From the NCBI RefSeq assembly GCF_002770725.1, contig NZ_NQVN01000015.1, positions 55,620 to 119,619 of the forward strand: a stretch of DNA of 64,000 nt. Reading direction: 5' to 3'. Positions 30,757 to 39,950 of this stretch are shown here, in pieces. The notes under the pieces are model-generated. The model saw only the letters and a list, made by a program, of their open reading frames with translations, did no database searches and was not told where the DNA came from. How positions within the stretch are numbered: the first letter of the stretch is position 1; each line of letters begins with the position of its first letter. The DNA comes from Pleomorphomonas carboxyditropha. Lineage in GTDB: Bacteria; Pseudomonadota; Alphaproteobacteria; Rhizobiales; Pleomorphomonadaceae. Both the position numbers and the translations under genes were made by a program.

Positions 30757-31593
30757 ATGCGGCCTTTCGGCGTTTGGGGTGCTCTCGTGAACGGCGAGCG
30801 TGACGACAGATACGGCGGTGGAGGCGGTGTGTCCGGCTCCTTTGCGTTGTCGGTCTGGCTCACCATTGCGGCGTTGGCGCTGCTGTTTGCCGTGGTCGCC
30901 CTGGTCTACGGCAATCCGGTCCGCGAGGCCGCCGCCGTCCAGCCGCCGCGTCCGGCCGCCTATGGCGGCGGGGCCACGCTATTGCGCGGAACGCCGGCGC
31001 CCGAGGCCGCCTCCGCCGCGACGACATCGAGCGGCCGCAGCGACATGGTGGGGGCTGCGGCCCGCGACGTCGACCTGGCCACCGAATTGGCGAAAGTGCG
31101 GATCGAGAACGCGGCGCTGCGGCAATCGACCGAGCTGCTGCGCGGGCAGATCGACGCACTGTCGGAACGGGTCGGCAAGATCGAGAGCCATTTCTCGGAA
31201 ATGACCGGCAGCATCGGCTCGCCCTCGGCGCTGACGTCGGAGGCCAATGCCCTGCGGTCGGCGATGCCCAACTTCGACGATCTCGTGCCGCCGGACAGCG
31301 GCTCGCAAGGCGAAGCGGCCTATACCCAGTTCGGCATGGAACTCGGCGCCTACGGCGATCTCACCACGCTCAAAACGGCCTGGTCGGATCTGGTAAGGCA
31401 ACATCCGGCCCTGTTCGAAGGGCTCGACGGGCTCGCCACGATCCGCGATCGCGGCGGCCGCACCGAATTGCTGCTGATCGCCGGGCCGTTCCGCAACGCC
31501 GCCGAGGCGGCCGAACGGTGCGGCAAAGCCGAAGCATCCGGCCTCAAGTGCCTGCCGGCCTTTTATCTGGGCCAGCAGTTGTCGATGCACTGA
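30757..31593 (+). CDS. SPOR-like membrane protein with coiled coil
   Basis: I recognise no named family. The 278-residue product has one membrane helix (about residues 30-51) after a Gly-rich start, a Pro/Ala-rich stretch, a probable coiled coil (about 105-145, ELAKVRIENAALRQSTELL and onward), and a C-terminal domain (about 195-278) whose pattern (LGAYGDLTTLKTAWSDLV, LLLIAGPFRNAAEAAERC) resembles SPOR peptidoglycan-binding domains. This layout suggests an inner-membrane protein reaching into the cell wall, perhaps at the division site. A GTG at 30787 is an alternative start. Confidence 0.65.
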   Translation: MRPFGVWGALVNGERDDRYGGGGGVSGSFALSVWLTIAALALLFAVVALVYGNPVREAAAVQPPRPAAYGGGATLLRGTPAPEAASAATTSSGRSDMVGAAARDVDLATELAKVRIENAALRQSTELLRGQIDALSERVGKIESHFSEMTGSIGSPSALTSEANALRSAMPNFDDLVPPDSGSQGEAAYTQFGMELGAYGDLTTLKTAWSDLVRQHPALFEGLDGLATIRDRGGRTELLLIAGPFRNAAEAAERCGKAEASGLKCLPAFYLGQQLSMH

Positions 31594-31611
31594 GAAAGAG
31601 GACTGTCCCTG

Positions 31612-31995
31612 TCAGGGGGCCTTGGCCGGACAGGCCGTCGCCGGATCGACCGAATAGGGATCGCAAACCGGCGCCGGAGCCGGCTTGAAGGCCGCTTCGG
31701 TTTCCTGAATCAGCGCCTGCGCCTCTTCGTTCTGCTGCTGACGCGCCGCCGACAGCGCCATCACCGTCGAGGTGTCGTCCGACGGCATCCGGTATCCATG
31801 GCTCTGGGCGGCCAGCGCCGCGGCGAGCGTCGCCTGCTGATTGGCGTCACGGACAATCGGCTTCTCCGCCTTCGGCTCGCTGGCCATGGACAGGAAATCG
31901 GACGGGCCGCTGGCGCATCCTCCAAGGGAAAGAGTTGCGACGACGGCAGCCACGGCCGCGAGGAATCTGGAAGAACGGGAGGTCGGAAAACGCAT
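31612..31995 (-). CDS. Small putative lipoprotein
   Basis: This 127-residue protein has a signal peptide of the lipoprotein type ending LSLGGC, with Cys at about residue 27 as the expected lipid attachment site, followed by Ser at +3 after Ala, which suggests outer-membrane sorting. The mature part is Ala/Gln-rich and contains two further cysteines near the C-terminus (PVCDPYSVDPATACP). I know no family for it. The ATG at 31993-31995 follows GAGGC. It converges on the SPOR-like gene with an 18-bp gap. Confidence 0.65.
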   Translation of the reverse strand: MRFPTSRSSRFLAAVAAVVATLSLGGCASGPSDFLSMASEPKAEKPIVRDANQQATLAAALAAQSHGYRMPSDDTSTVMALSAARQQQNEEAQALIQETEAAFKPAPAPVCDPYSVDPATACPAKAP

Positions 31996-32208
31996 GAAGC
32001 CTCGGCACTCTGTTACTAATCCGATCATACACTAGCACCCAAGTCTTTGCGATTTCCTTTTCAGCGCGCCGCAAAAGGTGATCGCTGCGTGAAGTGCCAG
32101 GTTGCCGATTGAACCGCGACATTCCGGCGAATTCATGCCGGCCATCTTGACGGCGCCGGAAAAGCTCTCCATGCATCTCGACCTCAAAAACTCGGGATTT
32201 CGCCTTAA

Positions 32209-33543
32209 ATGACCATCGACGCCCGCTCCGATACCGCTCCGAAGATTTCCTTCGTCAGCCTCGGCTGCCCCAAGGCGCTGGTCGACAGCGAGCGCATCGT
32301 CACGCACCTGAGATCGGAGGGCTACGAGATCGCCCGCCGCCATGACGGCGCCGACGTGGTGATCGTCAATACCTGCGGTTTCCTCGACAGCGCCAAGGCC
32401 GAGAGCCTCGACGCCATCGGCAAGGCGATGGCCGAGAACGGCAAGGTCATCGTCACCGGCTGCATGGGCGCCGAACCCGAGCAGATCCGCGATGCCTTTC
32501 CCGGCGTCCTCGCCATCACCGGCCCGCAGGCCTACGAAAGCGTGATGGGCGCCGTGCACGAGGCCGTGCCGCCGGCCCACGATCCGTTCGTCGACCTGGT
32601 GCCGCCGCAGGGCGTCAAGCTGACGCCGCGCCACTATGCCTATCTCAAGATATCCGAGGGCTGCCACAACCGCTGCAGCTTCTGCATCATCCCCAAGCTT
32701 CGAGGCGATCTCGTATCGCGGCCGGTGACCGACGTGCTGCGCGAGGCGGAGAAGCTGGCCAACGCCGGCGTCAAGGAACTGCTGGTCATCTCGCAGGACA
32801 CTTCGGCCTACGGCGTCGACATCAAATACCAGACCGGCATCTGGAAGGACCGCGAGATCCGGGCGCGCTTTTACGACCTCGCCGCGGCCCTTTCGGAATT
32901 CGGCATCTGGGTGCGCCTCCACTACGTCTACCCCTACCCGCACGTCGACGAGGTCATTTCCCTGATGGCCGAGGGCAAGGTATTGCCCTATCTCGACATT
33001 CCCTTCCAGCACGCCTCCCCGAACGTTCTCCGGGCCATGCGGCGGCCGGCGCACCAGGAGAAGACGGCCGAGCGCATCGCCAGATGGCGGGAGATCTGTC
33101 CCGACCTCGCCATCCGCTCGACGTTCATCGTCGGCTTCCCGGGCGAGACGGAAGAGGATTTCCAGATGTTGCTCGACTGGCTCACCGAGGCGAAGCTCGA
33201 GCGCGTCGGCTGCTTTAAATACGAGCCGGTGAAGGGCGCGGGCGCCAACGATCTCGGCCTGCCGCCGGTGCCGCCGGAAGAACAGGAGCGCCGCTGGCAT
33301 CGCTTCATGGCGCACCAGCAGGGCATCTCGGCAAAGCTCCTGCAGCGCCGGGTGGGAAAGCGCATCCCGGTGATCATCGACGAGGCGAGCGGCACGGTCG
33401 CCAAGGGCCGCTCCAAGTGGGACGCGCCGGAGATCGACGGCGCCGTTCACCTGCAAAGCCGCCGTCCGATGCGCGTCGGCGACATCGTCACCGCCAGGAT
33501 CGAGCGGGCCGATGCCTACGACCTCTGGGGCACGGTGGGCTGA
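32209..33543 (+). CDS. rimO: Ribosomal protein uS12 methylthiotransferase
   Basis: The 444-residue radical-SAM enzyme adds a methylthio group to an Asp of ribosomal protein S12. It has the N-terminal UPF0004 domain with its cluster cysteines ([28 protein letters not shown]), the radical SAM motif CHNRCSFC and a C-terminal TRAM domain. The residues [11 protein letters not shown] and YVYPYP distinguish RimO from MiaB. The ATG at 32209 gives the usual length. The 213-bp gap upstream (31996-32208) shows no structure I can name. Confidence 0.94.
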   Translation: MTIDARSDTAPKISFVSLGCPKALVDSERIVTHLRSEGYEIARRHDGADVVIVNTCGFLDSAKAESLDAIGKAMAENGKVIVTGCMGAEPEQIRDAFPGVLAITGPQAYESVMGAVHEAVPPAHDPFVDLVPPQGVKLTPRHYAYLKISEGCHNRCSFCIIPKLRGDLVSRPVTDVLREAEKLANAGVKELLVISQDTSAYGVDIKYQTGIWKDREIRARFYDLAAALSEFGIWVRLHYVYPYPHVDEVISLMAEGKVLPYLDIPFQHASPNVLRAMRRPAHQEKTAERIARWREICPDLAIRSTFIVGFPGETEEDFQMLLDWLTEAKLERVGCFKYEPVKGAGANDLGLPPVPPEEQERRWHRFMAHQQGISAKLLQRRVGKRIPVIIDEASGTVAKGRSKWDAPEIDGAVHLQSRRPMRVGDIVTARIERADAYDLWGTVG

Positions 33544-33692
33544 ACGCCGGACGGGTCCGGCACAACCGGTTACCATCCGGAAAAGCCAGGCAAATCCGGA
33601 TACAATAATCCCTGCCTGACTTTACGGGCGAACGCGTCAAAAGGCTGACGCGCGATCATGCGCGCCTCCCAACGCGGGAGCCTATCGAAGCC

Positions 33693-34529
33693 ATGAGCGT
33701 TTCCTCCCTGACCTCGTCCTCCTCTTCCCTGTCGCAGTTGCAGTCGCTGTTCGCCAAGATCGACACCGACAAGAGCGGCACCGTGAGCGCCGAAGAACTA
33801 TCGGCGGCCGCCAGCGACAATTCCACCGCATCGGACGCCCTGTCCTCCCTGTCGGATCTCCTTTCGACCGCCGACGCGGACGGCGACGGCGCCCTGGCGG
33901 GGCCGGAATTCGAAAGCGCCTTCAACCAGTTGTCGAGTGACATGCAGTCGGCGCTGATGTCGATCCAGGAGGGCGCCGGCGGCGCCCCCTCCTTTGCCGA
34001 CCTCGACACCGACGGCTCGGACAGCCTGAGCTTCGACGAGTTCTCGGCCGGCGCGCCCGAGGAGCTCACGTCCGACACCGAGGCGCTTCAGCAACTCTAT
34101 ACGTCGATCGACAGCGACGGCGACGGCTCGGTGAGCCAGGACGAATTCACCGCCTTCGTCGGCGGCGGGTCTTCGGCGACGAGCGCCGCGTCGGCCGACA
34201 CGTCTTCGACGCAAAGCACGAGCTCTTCGGGCGGAGCGGCGGCGGGCGGTTCGTCCGCGGCCGGCGGCGCCTCTTCGACCAAGGAGATCGAGAGCGAGAC
34301 GACCGTCACCAATCCGGACGGCAGCACGACGACGACCATCACTTACACGGACGGCACCAGCACCACGACGACCACGCCGGCGTCGCCCGCCGCCGCGGCC
34401 CAGCAGAATCGTGACGGCGAGACGGCGCAGTCCGGGCAAGGCAATGTTGCCGGACCGGCCATCTCGGCCTACCAGTCGATGCAATCGGCCGGCGCTGAAA
34501 CCAGCGCAAGCCTCGACGTCGCGGCGTGA
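33693..34529 (+). CDS. EF-hand calcium-binding protein with Ser/Thr-rich tail
   Basis: The 278-residue protein contains four EF-hand loops: D24-E35 (DTDKSGTVSAEE), D61-E72 (DADGDGALAGPE), D105-E116 (DTDGSDSLSFDE) and D140-E151 (DSDGDGSVSQDE). Loop 3 has Asp in the usually Gly position 6, so it may bind weakly. After residue 158 the chain is low-complexity Ser, Thr, Gly and Ala, with a threonine run near 215-235. There is no classical signal peptide; the Ser-rich N-terminus resembles cytosolic or non-classically exported alphaproteobacterial calcium-binding proteins. The role is unknown. Confidence 0.85.
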   Translation: MSVSSLTSSSSSLSQLQSLFAKIDTDKSGTVSAEELSAAASDNSTASDALSSLSDLLSTADADGDGALAGPEFESAFNQLSSDMQSALMSIQEGAGGAPSFADLDTDGSDSLSFDEFSAGAPEELTSDTEALQQLYTSIDSDGDGSVSQDEFTAFVGGGSSATSAASADTSSTQSTSSSGGAAAGGSSAAGGASSTKEIESETTVTNPDGSTTTTITYTDGTSTTTTTPASPAAAAQQNRDGETAQSGQGNVAGPAISAYQSMQSAGAETSASLDVAA

Positions 34530-34559
34530 GCCGGTCTCCCGGATCGCTTGAGAAACTGA

Positions 34560-34584
34560 GGTACGCCGACCGGAGCGGCGTACC
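34560..34584. terminator. Hairpin between convergent genes
   Basis: A perfect 9-bp stem GGTACGCCG/CGGCGTACC lies between the EF-hand gene (plus) and the M20 hydrolase gene (minus, stop at 34586). No T-tract follows on either strand, so termination strength is uncertain. Confidence 0.5.
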
Positions 34585-34585
34585 G

Positions 34586-35800
34586 TCAAGCCGCCAGCAG
34601 ATCCCTCAGCGTCAGCGCGATCACCTCGGTCGCCGCCTTGAGATCGGATAGCTGGACGTGCTCGTCGGCGGCGTGGGCATTGGCTTCGAGGATGGAGCGC
34701 GGGCCGGCGCCGTAGAGAACCGTCGGAATGCCGGCCGCCGAATAGTGGCGGGCGTCGGTGTAGAGCGGCACGCCGGTCGGCTCGACGGCAACGCCGAGCA
34801 CGTCCCTGGCGTGGCCCGATATGGCCGCCACCAGCCGGTCGGCGCCCGGCAGTTCGCGGAGCGGCTCGGCCAGCATGATGCGCCGGCACTCGACTTCCAG
34901 CCCCTCGACCTTGGGGGTGGCCGCCTCGATCAGCGCCACCAGCTTCTCCTCGACCTCGGTGCCGACCTCTTCGGGAATCAGCCGGCGATCGAGACGCAGG
35001 GCGACGCGGTCGGGCACGACGTTGGTGTTGATGCCGCCGGAAATCAGGCCGACGGTGAGCTTGGGCGAGCCGATGCCCTTTTGCGCCGACACGGTGCCGC
35101 CGAGGCGGTGCCGCTCGTCGTAGAGCGCCTTCAGGATGGGGACGGCGTGCTCCAGCGCGTCGACGCCGGTCTCGGGCATGGCCGCGTGCGCCTGCCGGCC
35201 GCGCACGACGATCTCCATGTGCAGCACGCCGTTGTGGGCGGTGGTGATGGCATAGGAGAAGCCGGCGGAAATGGCATAGTCGGGCTTCGACAGGCCCTGC
35301 TCGATCAGGAAGGCCGGACCGACGAAGCCACCCGCCTCCTCGTCGAAGGTGAGGTGCAGTTCCACCGTACCATCGAGCGGCAGCCCGGAGTCGATCAGCG
35401 CCTTCAAGGCAAAGGCGTAGGTGGCGAAGTCGGACTTCGACACGGCGGCGCCACGGCCATAGACCGCGCCGGCCTTTTCCTCGGCGCCGTAGGGCTGCGT
35501 CGTCCAGCCGGAACCGGGCGGCACCACGTCGCCATGGGCGTTGAGGGCGATCACCGGCCCGTTTCCCGATCCGAACACGTGGCGGACGATCAGGTTGGTC
35601 ACCGAGCGCATGCCGTTCTGGCGGACGAAGGGCTCCGGCACCGGATGCCGCTCGACCTGGAAGCCGAGGGCTTCGAGCTGGCCGGCCGCCGCCTCGGCGA
35701 TCGGCGCGCAATCGCCGGGCGGGTTGTCGCTCGGCACCCTCACCAGGGCTTTCAGGAAGTCGACCTCGGCGGCGAAGGCGGCTTCGATAATGGCTTTCAT
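34586..35800 (-). CDS. M20 family amidohydrolase with non-canonical metal site
   Basis: The 404-residue protein belongs to the ArgE/DapE/CPG2-type M20 zinc hydrolases. Kept residues are H89 and D91 (NAHGDVV), the catalytic pair E154-E155 (FDEEAGG) and a C-terminal His in NAHAADEHV. The bridging Asp of the usual GRGxxDxKG motif is V120 here (GRGAAVSKSD), and the later GEPT motif that supplies another ligand is AGFS (179-182). Its metal content or substrate class may therefore differ. The start overlaps the allantoate amidohydrolase-like gene by four bases, so it probably acts in the same purine-derived ureide pathway, perhaps on a carbamoyl or acyl amide; this is inference. Confidence 0.8.
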   Translation of the reverse strand: MKAIIEAAFAAEVDFLKALVRVPSDNPPGDCAPIAEAAAGQLEALGFQVERHPVPEPFVRQNGMRSVTNLIVRHVFGSGNGPVIALNAHGDVVPPGSGWTTQPYGAEEKAGAVYGRGAAVSKSDFATYAFALKALIDSGLPLDGTVELHLTFDEEAGGFVGPAFLIEQGLSKPDYAISAGFSYAITTAHNGVLHMEIVVRGRQAHAAMPETGVDALEHAVPILKALYDERHRLGGTVSAQKGIGSPKLTVGLISGGINTNVVPDRVALRLDRRLIPEEVGTEVEEKLVALIEAATPKVEGLEVECRRIMLAEPLRELPGADRLVAAISGHARDVLGVAVEPTGVPLYTDARHYSAAGIPTVLYGAGPRSILEANAHAADEHVQLSDLKAATEVIALTLRDLLAA

Positions 35801-37071
35801 GTCCGGTCCCCCGAAGATGCGGCGTCGGCCGCCAGCCGCTCGACGGCCTTGATCAAGGCTTCCACGGCGAGGCCCATGTCGTCAATGGCGGCGAATTCGG
35901 CCGGGTTGTGGCTGATGCCGCCGCGGCAGCGCACGAACAGCATGCCGACGTCGGTGAGATGATGCAGGGCGTGGCCGTCGTGACCGGCGCCGGAGGCGAG
36001 CCGCCGCTCGGCAAGGCCGAGATCGCGCGCGGCCTCTGCGAAAGCCTCCTGCAAACGTGGGGCGCAAGGCGTCGTCGGGCTCTCATAGAATTTTTCCATG
36101 GTCACCGAGACGCCGCGATCGTTTGCGATCGCCTGAAGGCGCGTTTGCAGTTCGGCGATGGCGGCCAGGCGCGGCGCGTCGGCGTCGGCGCGGATGTCGA
36201 GCGTGAACACCACCTCGGCCGGAATGACGTTGACGGCGCCGGGCCTTGCGGCGAGACGGCCGACGGTGGCGACCATCTGGTGAGCGCCGCCGGCGCGCGC
36301 CACCTCCTCGATGGCCAGCATCATCGCGGCGCCGGCGGCCAGGGCATCGCGGCGCAACGCCATCGGCACGGTGCCGGCGTGGCCCGCCTCGCCGGCGACG
36401 GTGACGGAAAAACGCGACTGGCCGGCGATGGAGGTGACCACGCCGAGCGGCAGACCTTCGGCTTCCAGCACCGGCCCCTGCTCGATATGCACCTCGATAT
36501 AGGCGAGCGCTTCGTCGCGTGCATAGGCGGCGGATGAGGCGGCATCGGGGTCGCCCCCGAAGGCGACGAGCGCGTCGCGCAAAGCGATGCCGTCGGCGTC
36601 GCGGGCGTCGAGGTCGGAGGGCACAAGGCAGCCGGCCACCGCCGAGCTGGAAACCAGCGTCGTCGGAAAGCGGACGCCCTCCTCGTCGCCGAAGGCCAGC
36701 ACGTCGACCCCGAACGGCAGCTCGATGCCGCGGGCCCGGATCTCCTCGACGGCGAGGATGCCGGCGACCACGCCGAGCATGCCGTCATAGCGGCCGGCGT
36801 TCACCACCGTGTCGATGTGCGAGCCGATCAGCAGGCGTCGGTTGCCCGCCCTCCCCGGCGCCGTCGGCTTCAGGCGGCCGCGCACCGTGCCGAGCGCGTC
36901 GAGCCCGACGTCGAGGCCGGCGTCGCGCATCCACGCGGCGACCCGATCGGCCGCCGCGCGATGGGCCGGCGACAGATAGAGACGGGTGAGATTGCCGTCG
37001 CCATCGGAGAAGGCGGCCAGTTCGGCGAGCATCGCTTCGGCGCGGATGCCGAGTTTCGTCGGCGTTCTCAA
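35797..37071 (-). CDS. Allantoate amidohydrolase-like Zn-dependent hydrolase (M20, hydantoinase/carbamoylase type)
   Basis: The 424-residue protein has the full metal set of this family: SHIDTV and GRYDGMLGV (His and bridging Asp), DEEGVRF, HIEQGPVLE and a final GISHNP. Relatives split allantoate, ureidoglycolate or N-carbamoyl amino acids. Because uraD lies directly upstream, allantoate or a close ureide is the best guess. The start is a TTG at 37069-37071 that overlaps the uraD stop (TTGA); an ATG at residue 14 is possible but would cut the first helix. Confidence 0.83.
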   Translation of the reverse strand: MRTPTKLGIRAEAMLAELAAFSDGDGNLTRLYLSPAHRAAADRVAAWMRDAGLDVGLDALGTVRGRLKPTAPGRAGNRRLLIGSHIDTVVNAGRYDGMLGVVAGILAVEEIRARGIELPFGVDVLAFGDEEGVRFPTTLVSSSAVAGCLVPSDLDARDADGIALRDALVAFGGDPDAASSAAYARDEALAYIEVHIEQGPVLEAEGLPLGVVTSIAGQSRFSVTVAGEAGHAGTVPMALRRDALAAGAAMMLAIEEVARAGGAHQMVATVGRLAARPGAVNVIPAEVVFTLDIRADADAPRLAAIAELQTRLQAIANDRGVSVTMEKFYESPTTPCAPRLQEAFAEAARDLGLAERRLASGAGHDGHALHHLTDVGMLFVRCRGGISHNPAEFAAIDDMGLAVEALIKAVERLAADAASSGDRT

Positions 37072-37577
37072 GGTGCGACCCGGTCCTCGATCCGGAAGCG
37101 GAAGATGCGAGCGATCTCGTCGAGCGCGCGCTCGAATTCCGCTTCCGGGCTGTTGCCGAGCCGTTCCTCGAAGGCGTCGAGAATCTGCGCCTTGGTCGCC
37201 CCGCGTACGGCGAAAATGAACGGGAAATCGAAGCGTTCGCGATACGTCCGGTTGAGCGTCTCGAAGCGGGCGAATTCCTCGGGCGACAGCGCATCGAGCC
37301 CGGCGCCGGCCTGCTCGCGGCGCGAGTCGTCGGCGATGGATTGCGCCTTGGTGGCTAGATCGGGATGGGCGCGGATCAGCGCCAGCTTGGCGGCACGGCC
37401 GGCGCCGCGCAACGCCTGCTCGAAGGCGGCGACGATGGCGTCGCGGTCGGAGAAGGGGCGCATTTCCTCGGCGGTCTCGGCCACCCAGGGAGAATACTCG
37501 GCAACGTCGCCGAAAGTGGCCATGAAGGCCTTGGCACCCAGGCCGTTCACGTCCTGGACGGTCATCGGAAGGGTCAT
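37068..37577 (-). CDS. uraD: 2-oxo-4-hydroxy-4-carboxy-5-ureidoimidazoline decarboxylase
   Basis: The 169-residue enzyme performs the last step from urate to (S)-allantoin. It has the family's catalytic His in LIRAHPDLATKA and the region GLDALSPEEFARFETLNRTY, then FPFIFAVRG. The ATG at 37575-37577 follows GGGGA; an upstream in-frame reading is not needed. It heads a three-gene block with overlapping ends devoted to purine (ureide) breakdown; urate oxidase and hydroxyisourate hydrolase are not in this window. Confidence 0.92.
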   Translation of the reverse strand: MTLPMTVQDVNGLGAKAFMATFGDVAEYSPWVAETAEEMRPFSDRDAIVAAFEQALRGAGRAAKLALIRAHPDLATKAQSIADDSRREQAGAGLDALSPEEFARFETLNRTYRERFDFPFIFAVRGATKAQILDAFEERLGNSPEAEFERALDEIARIFRFRIEDRVAP

Positions 37578-37628
37578 CGCGGTCCCCGTTCGAACTTGCA
37601 AATCATTTACCGCACGAGGTTGGCAAAA

Positions 37629-38822
37629 TCACAGGGGTTCCGCAATAGGCCTCCGGATAGGCCTTACGGGTAGACGAATGTCATGGATCGAGGTGCGGCC
37701 GTCGATGCGGGCGAGGTGCAGCAATCGATCCTCGCCGAACGACCGGCCGGCGACGATGCGGAAGGCGCCGGCGTCGGACAATTCGGTGAGCGGCAGGTCC
37801 GGCGCCTCGCCGCCGGCCGTCTCGCCGGAGACGATCACCGTCGCCTCGTCGACCATGCCCGCCTCGAGCAGCGACCGCGACAGGCGCGCCCCGCCCTCGG
37901 CCAGCACCGAGCCGATCCCCAGTCCGCCCATCTGGAACAGGACATCGGCGAGGTCGATGCGACCGGACGCCTCGCGTTCGGCCGTCAGCACCAGCACGCC
38001 GCGCTGGAACAGGGCCCTCACCCGGTCTTCCGGCGCGTCGGGCGCCACGAAGATCCAGGTCGGCGAGGTGCGGGCCAAAGCCACGACGTTGGACTCCACC
38101 GGCGTGCGCGCCTCGGCGTCGACGACCACCCGCACCGGCGAGCGGGTCTCGCAGCCCGGCAGGCGGGCGGTGAGACGGGGATCGTCGGCGATGATGGTGC
38201 CGCTGCCGACCATCACCGCGTCATGCAGCAGGCGCAGGCCGAAACCATGGGCGCGGGCGGCGGCGGAAGCGATCGGTCGCGTGCCCTCGCCGGTGCGCTC
38301 GACGCAGCCGTCGGCGCTGAGCATCAGGCGCAGATGGACATGCGGCCGGTCGAGGCGCGAGCGGGCGATATGTCCGGCGTGCAGCAGCGCCGCCTCGCCG
38401 GCGTGGACGCCGCTCGTCACCCTGATGCCGTTGCGCTCGAGGATGGCGAGGCTGCGGCCGGAATAGCGGGGGTCGGGATCCTCGATGCCGACCACCACGT
38501 GGGCGACGCCGGCATTGACCAGCGCGGTGACGCAGGACGGCGCCGAACCGCCGTTGAGGCACGGCTCGAGCGTGACGTAAAGCGTGGCGCCGCGCGCCCG
38601 GTCGCCGGCGGCGGCCAGCACCAGCGCCTCGGCGTGCGGCCGGCCGCCGGGCGCCGACACGGCGCGGGCGATCACCTCGAAGCTCTCCGGCCCCTTGCGC
38701 ACCAGGATGGCGCCGACCGAAGGATGCGGCCGGGCGACACCGGCATTGCGCCAGCCCAGGGCGATGGCGGCGGCCATGAAACGGCGATCGAGTTCGGTCG
38801 GCTGGCCGCGGGCCACCGTCAT
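37629..38822 (-). CDS. ribD: Bifunctional riboflavin deaminase/reductase
   Basis: The 397-residue enzyme catalyses the second and third steps of riboflavin synthesis. The N-terminal zinc deaminase domain has GRPHAEALVLAAAG and a PCLNGGSAPSC motif, where Asn stands at the position usually given as His; the C-terminal reductase domain begins near RPHVHLRLMLSADG and ends with LAEGGARLSRSLL. I chose the ATG at 38820-38822 over a GTG one codon earlier because GAGG lies five bases before it. It follows nrdR with a 7-bp gap, a common alphaproteobacterial pairing. Confidence 0.9.
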   Translation of the reverse strand: MTVARGQPTELDRRFMAAAIALGWRNAGVARPHPSVGAILVRKGPESFEVIARAVSAPGGRPHAEALVLAAAGDRARGATLYVTLEPCLNGGSAPSCVTALVNAGVAHVVVGIEDPDPRYSGRSLAILERNGIRVTSGVHAGEAALLHAGHIARSRLDRPHVHLRLMLSADGCVERTGEGTRPIASAAARAHGFGLRLLHDAVMVGSGTIIADDPRLTARLPGCETRSPVRVVVDAEARTPVESNVVALARTSPTWIFVAPDAPEDRVRALFQRGVLVLTAEREASGRIDLADVLFQMGGLGIGSVLAEGGARLSRSLLEAGMVDEATVIVSGETAGGEAPDLPLTELSDAGAFRIVAGRSFGEDRLLHLARIDGRTSIHDIRLPVRPIRRPIAEPL

Positions 38823-38829
38823 CACCGCC

Positions 38830-39288
38830 TCACTCGCTGTCGGCGTTGAGCTCGCCGAGCACGCTCTCGAAATCCTTGGCCTCGCGGAAATCGCGATAGA
38901 CGGAGGCGAAGCGCACGTAGGCGACGTCGTCGAGCGTCTTCAGCCCCTCCATGACCAGCCGGCCGATCAGCCCGGCCTCGATCTCGCTCTCGCCCATGCT
39001 TTCGAGCTGGCGGACGATGCCATTGACCATCCGCTCGACCCGCTCGCTCTCGACCGGACGCTTGCGGAGCGCGATCTGCACCGAACGCATCAGCTTGTCG
39101 CGGTCGAAGGGCACGCGCCGGCCCGAGCGCTTGATGACCGTCAGCTCGCGGAGCTGCACGCGCTCGAACGTGGTGAACCGGCCGCCGCAGGCGATGCAGA
39201 CGCGGCGGCGACGGATGGCGGTGCCGTCTTCGGTGGGGCGGCTGTCCTTCACCTGGCTGTCGTCATTGCCGCAATAAGGACACCGCAT
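38830..39288 (-). CDS. nrdR: Transcriptional repressor NrdR
   Basis: This 152-residue regulator of ribonucleotide reductase genes has an N-terminal zinc ribbon (MRCPYCG and [14 protein letters not shown]) and an ATP-cone domain ([25 protein letters not shown]). It senses ATP/dATP and binds NrdR boxes. The ATG at 39286-39288 gives the family's standard start. It is divergent from the acetyltransferase gene with 57 bp between. Confidence 0.95.
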   Translation of the reverse strand: MRCPYCGNDDSQVKDSRPTEDGTAIRRRRVCIACGGRFTTFERVQLRELTVIKRSGRRVPFDRDKLMRSVQIALRKRPVESERVERMVNGIVRQLESMGESEIEAGLIGRLVMEGLKTLDDVAYVRFASVYRDFREAKDFESVLGELNADSE

Positions 39289-39345
39289 GGGGCTCACTCT
39301 CCGTCGAATCTGCTAAAGCGGCACTATACCGATGCGGGGTGGGCG

Positions 39346-39900
39346 ATGCCACAGAGCCGAAGGACACGGGCGCCGGAGATCGAGACCGACCGGCTGATCC
39401 TGAGAGGGCACCGGCGCGACGACTTCCCGGCGCTGGCCGCCATGTGGGCCGATCCCGAGGTGACGCGCTTCATCTCCGACCGACCGGCCACCGAGCATGA
39501 AAGCTGGATGCGCTACCTGCGTTACGCCGGCCACTGGATCGTCATGGGCTACGGCTTCTGGGCGGTGATGCGGCGGGATACCGGGGCATTCATCGGCGAA
39601 ATCGGCTTTTCCGATTTCAAGCGGCCGATCGACCTGCCGGTCCGGGGGCTGCCGGAGGCCGGCTGGGCCTTCGTGCGCTCGGTTCACGGCCAGGGATACG
39701 CCGGCGAAGCACTCGCCGCCTGCCTCGCCTGGGCCGACCGGGTGGCGCGCTTCCCGCTGACCACCTGCATCATCGAGCCGGACAACGCTCCGTCGATCCG
39801 GTTGGCCGAACGGGCCGGCTACGCCCGGGCCGCCACCATCGCCGGCACCGACGGCGCGCCGGTCGGCCTATATGAGCGCACCCGGCCGAAAAATAAATAA
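39346..39900 (+). CDS. GNAT family N-acetyltransferase
   Basis: The 184-residue protein starts like RimJ/RimL-type acetyltransferases (IETDRLILRGHRRDDF) and carries the acetyl-CoA loop VHGQGYAGEAL and the C-terminal IEPDNAPSIRLAERAGY. Substrate unknown. I chose the ATG at 39346; the frame is open upstream only as a shadow of nrdR and ribD. It ends in the terminator at 39901. Confidence 0.87.
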   Translation: MPQSRRTRAPEIETDRLILRGHRRDDFPALAAMWADPEVTRFISDRPATEHESWMRYLRYAGHWIVMGYGFWAVMRRDTGAFIGEIGFSDFKRPIDLPVRGLPEAGWAFVRSVHGQGYAGEALAACLAWADRVARFPLTTCIIEPDNAPSIRLAERAGYARAATIAGTDGAPVGLYERTRPKNK

Positions 39901-39927
39901 GCCCCGGAATCCCTGGGATTCCGAGGC
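39890..39927 (-). terminator. Intrinsic terminator of wrbA
   Basis: A 12-bp stem with one mismatch (39901-39912 with 39916-39927) is followed on the minus strand by TTATTTATTTTT (39890-39900). It lies 24 bp past the wrbA stop and directly abuts the stop of the acetyltransferase gene on the other strand. Confidence 0.75.
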
Positions 39928-39950
39928 TCGATGATGCGGGTACGTCGCGA

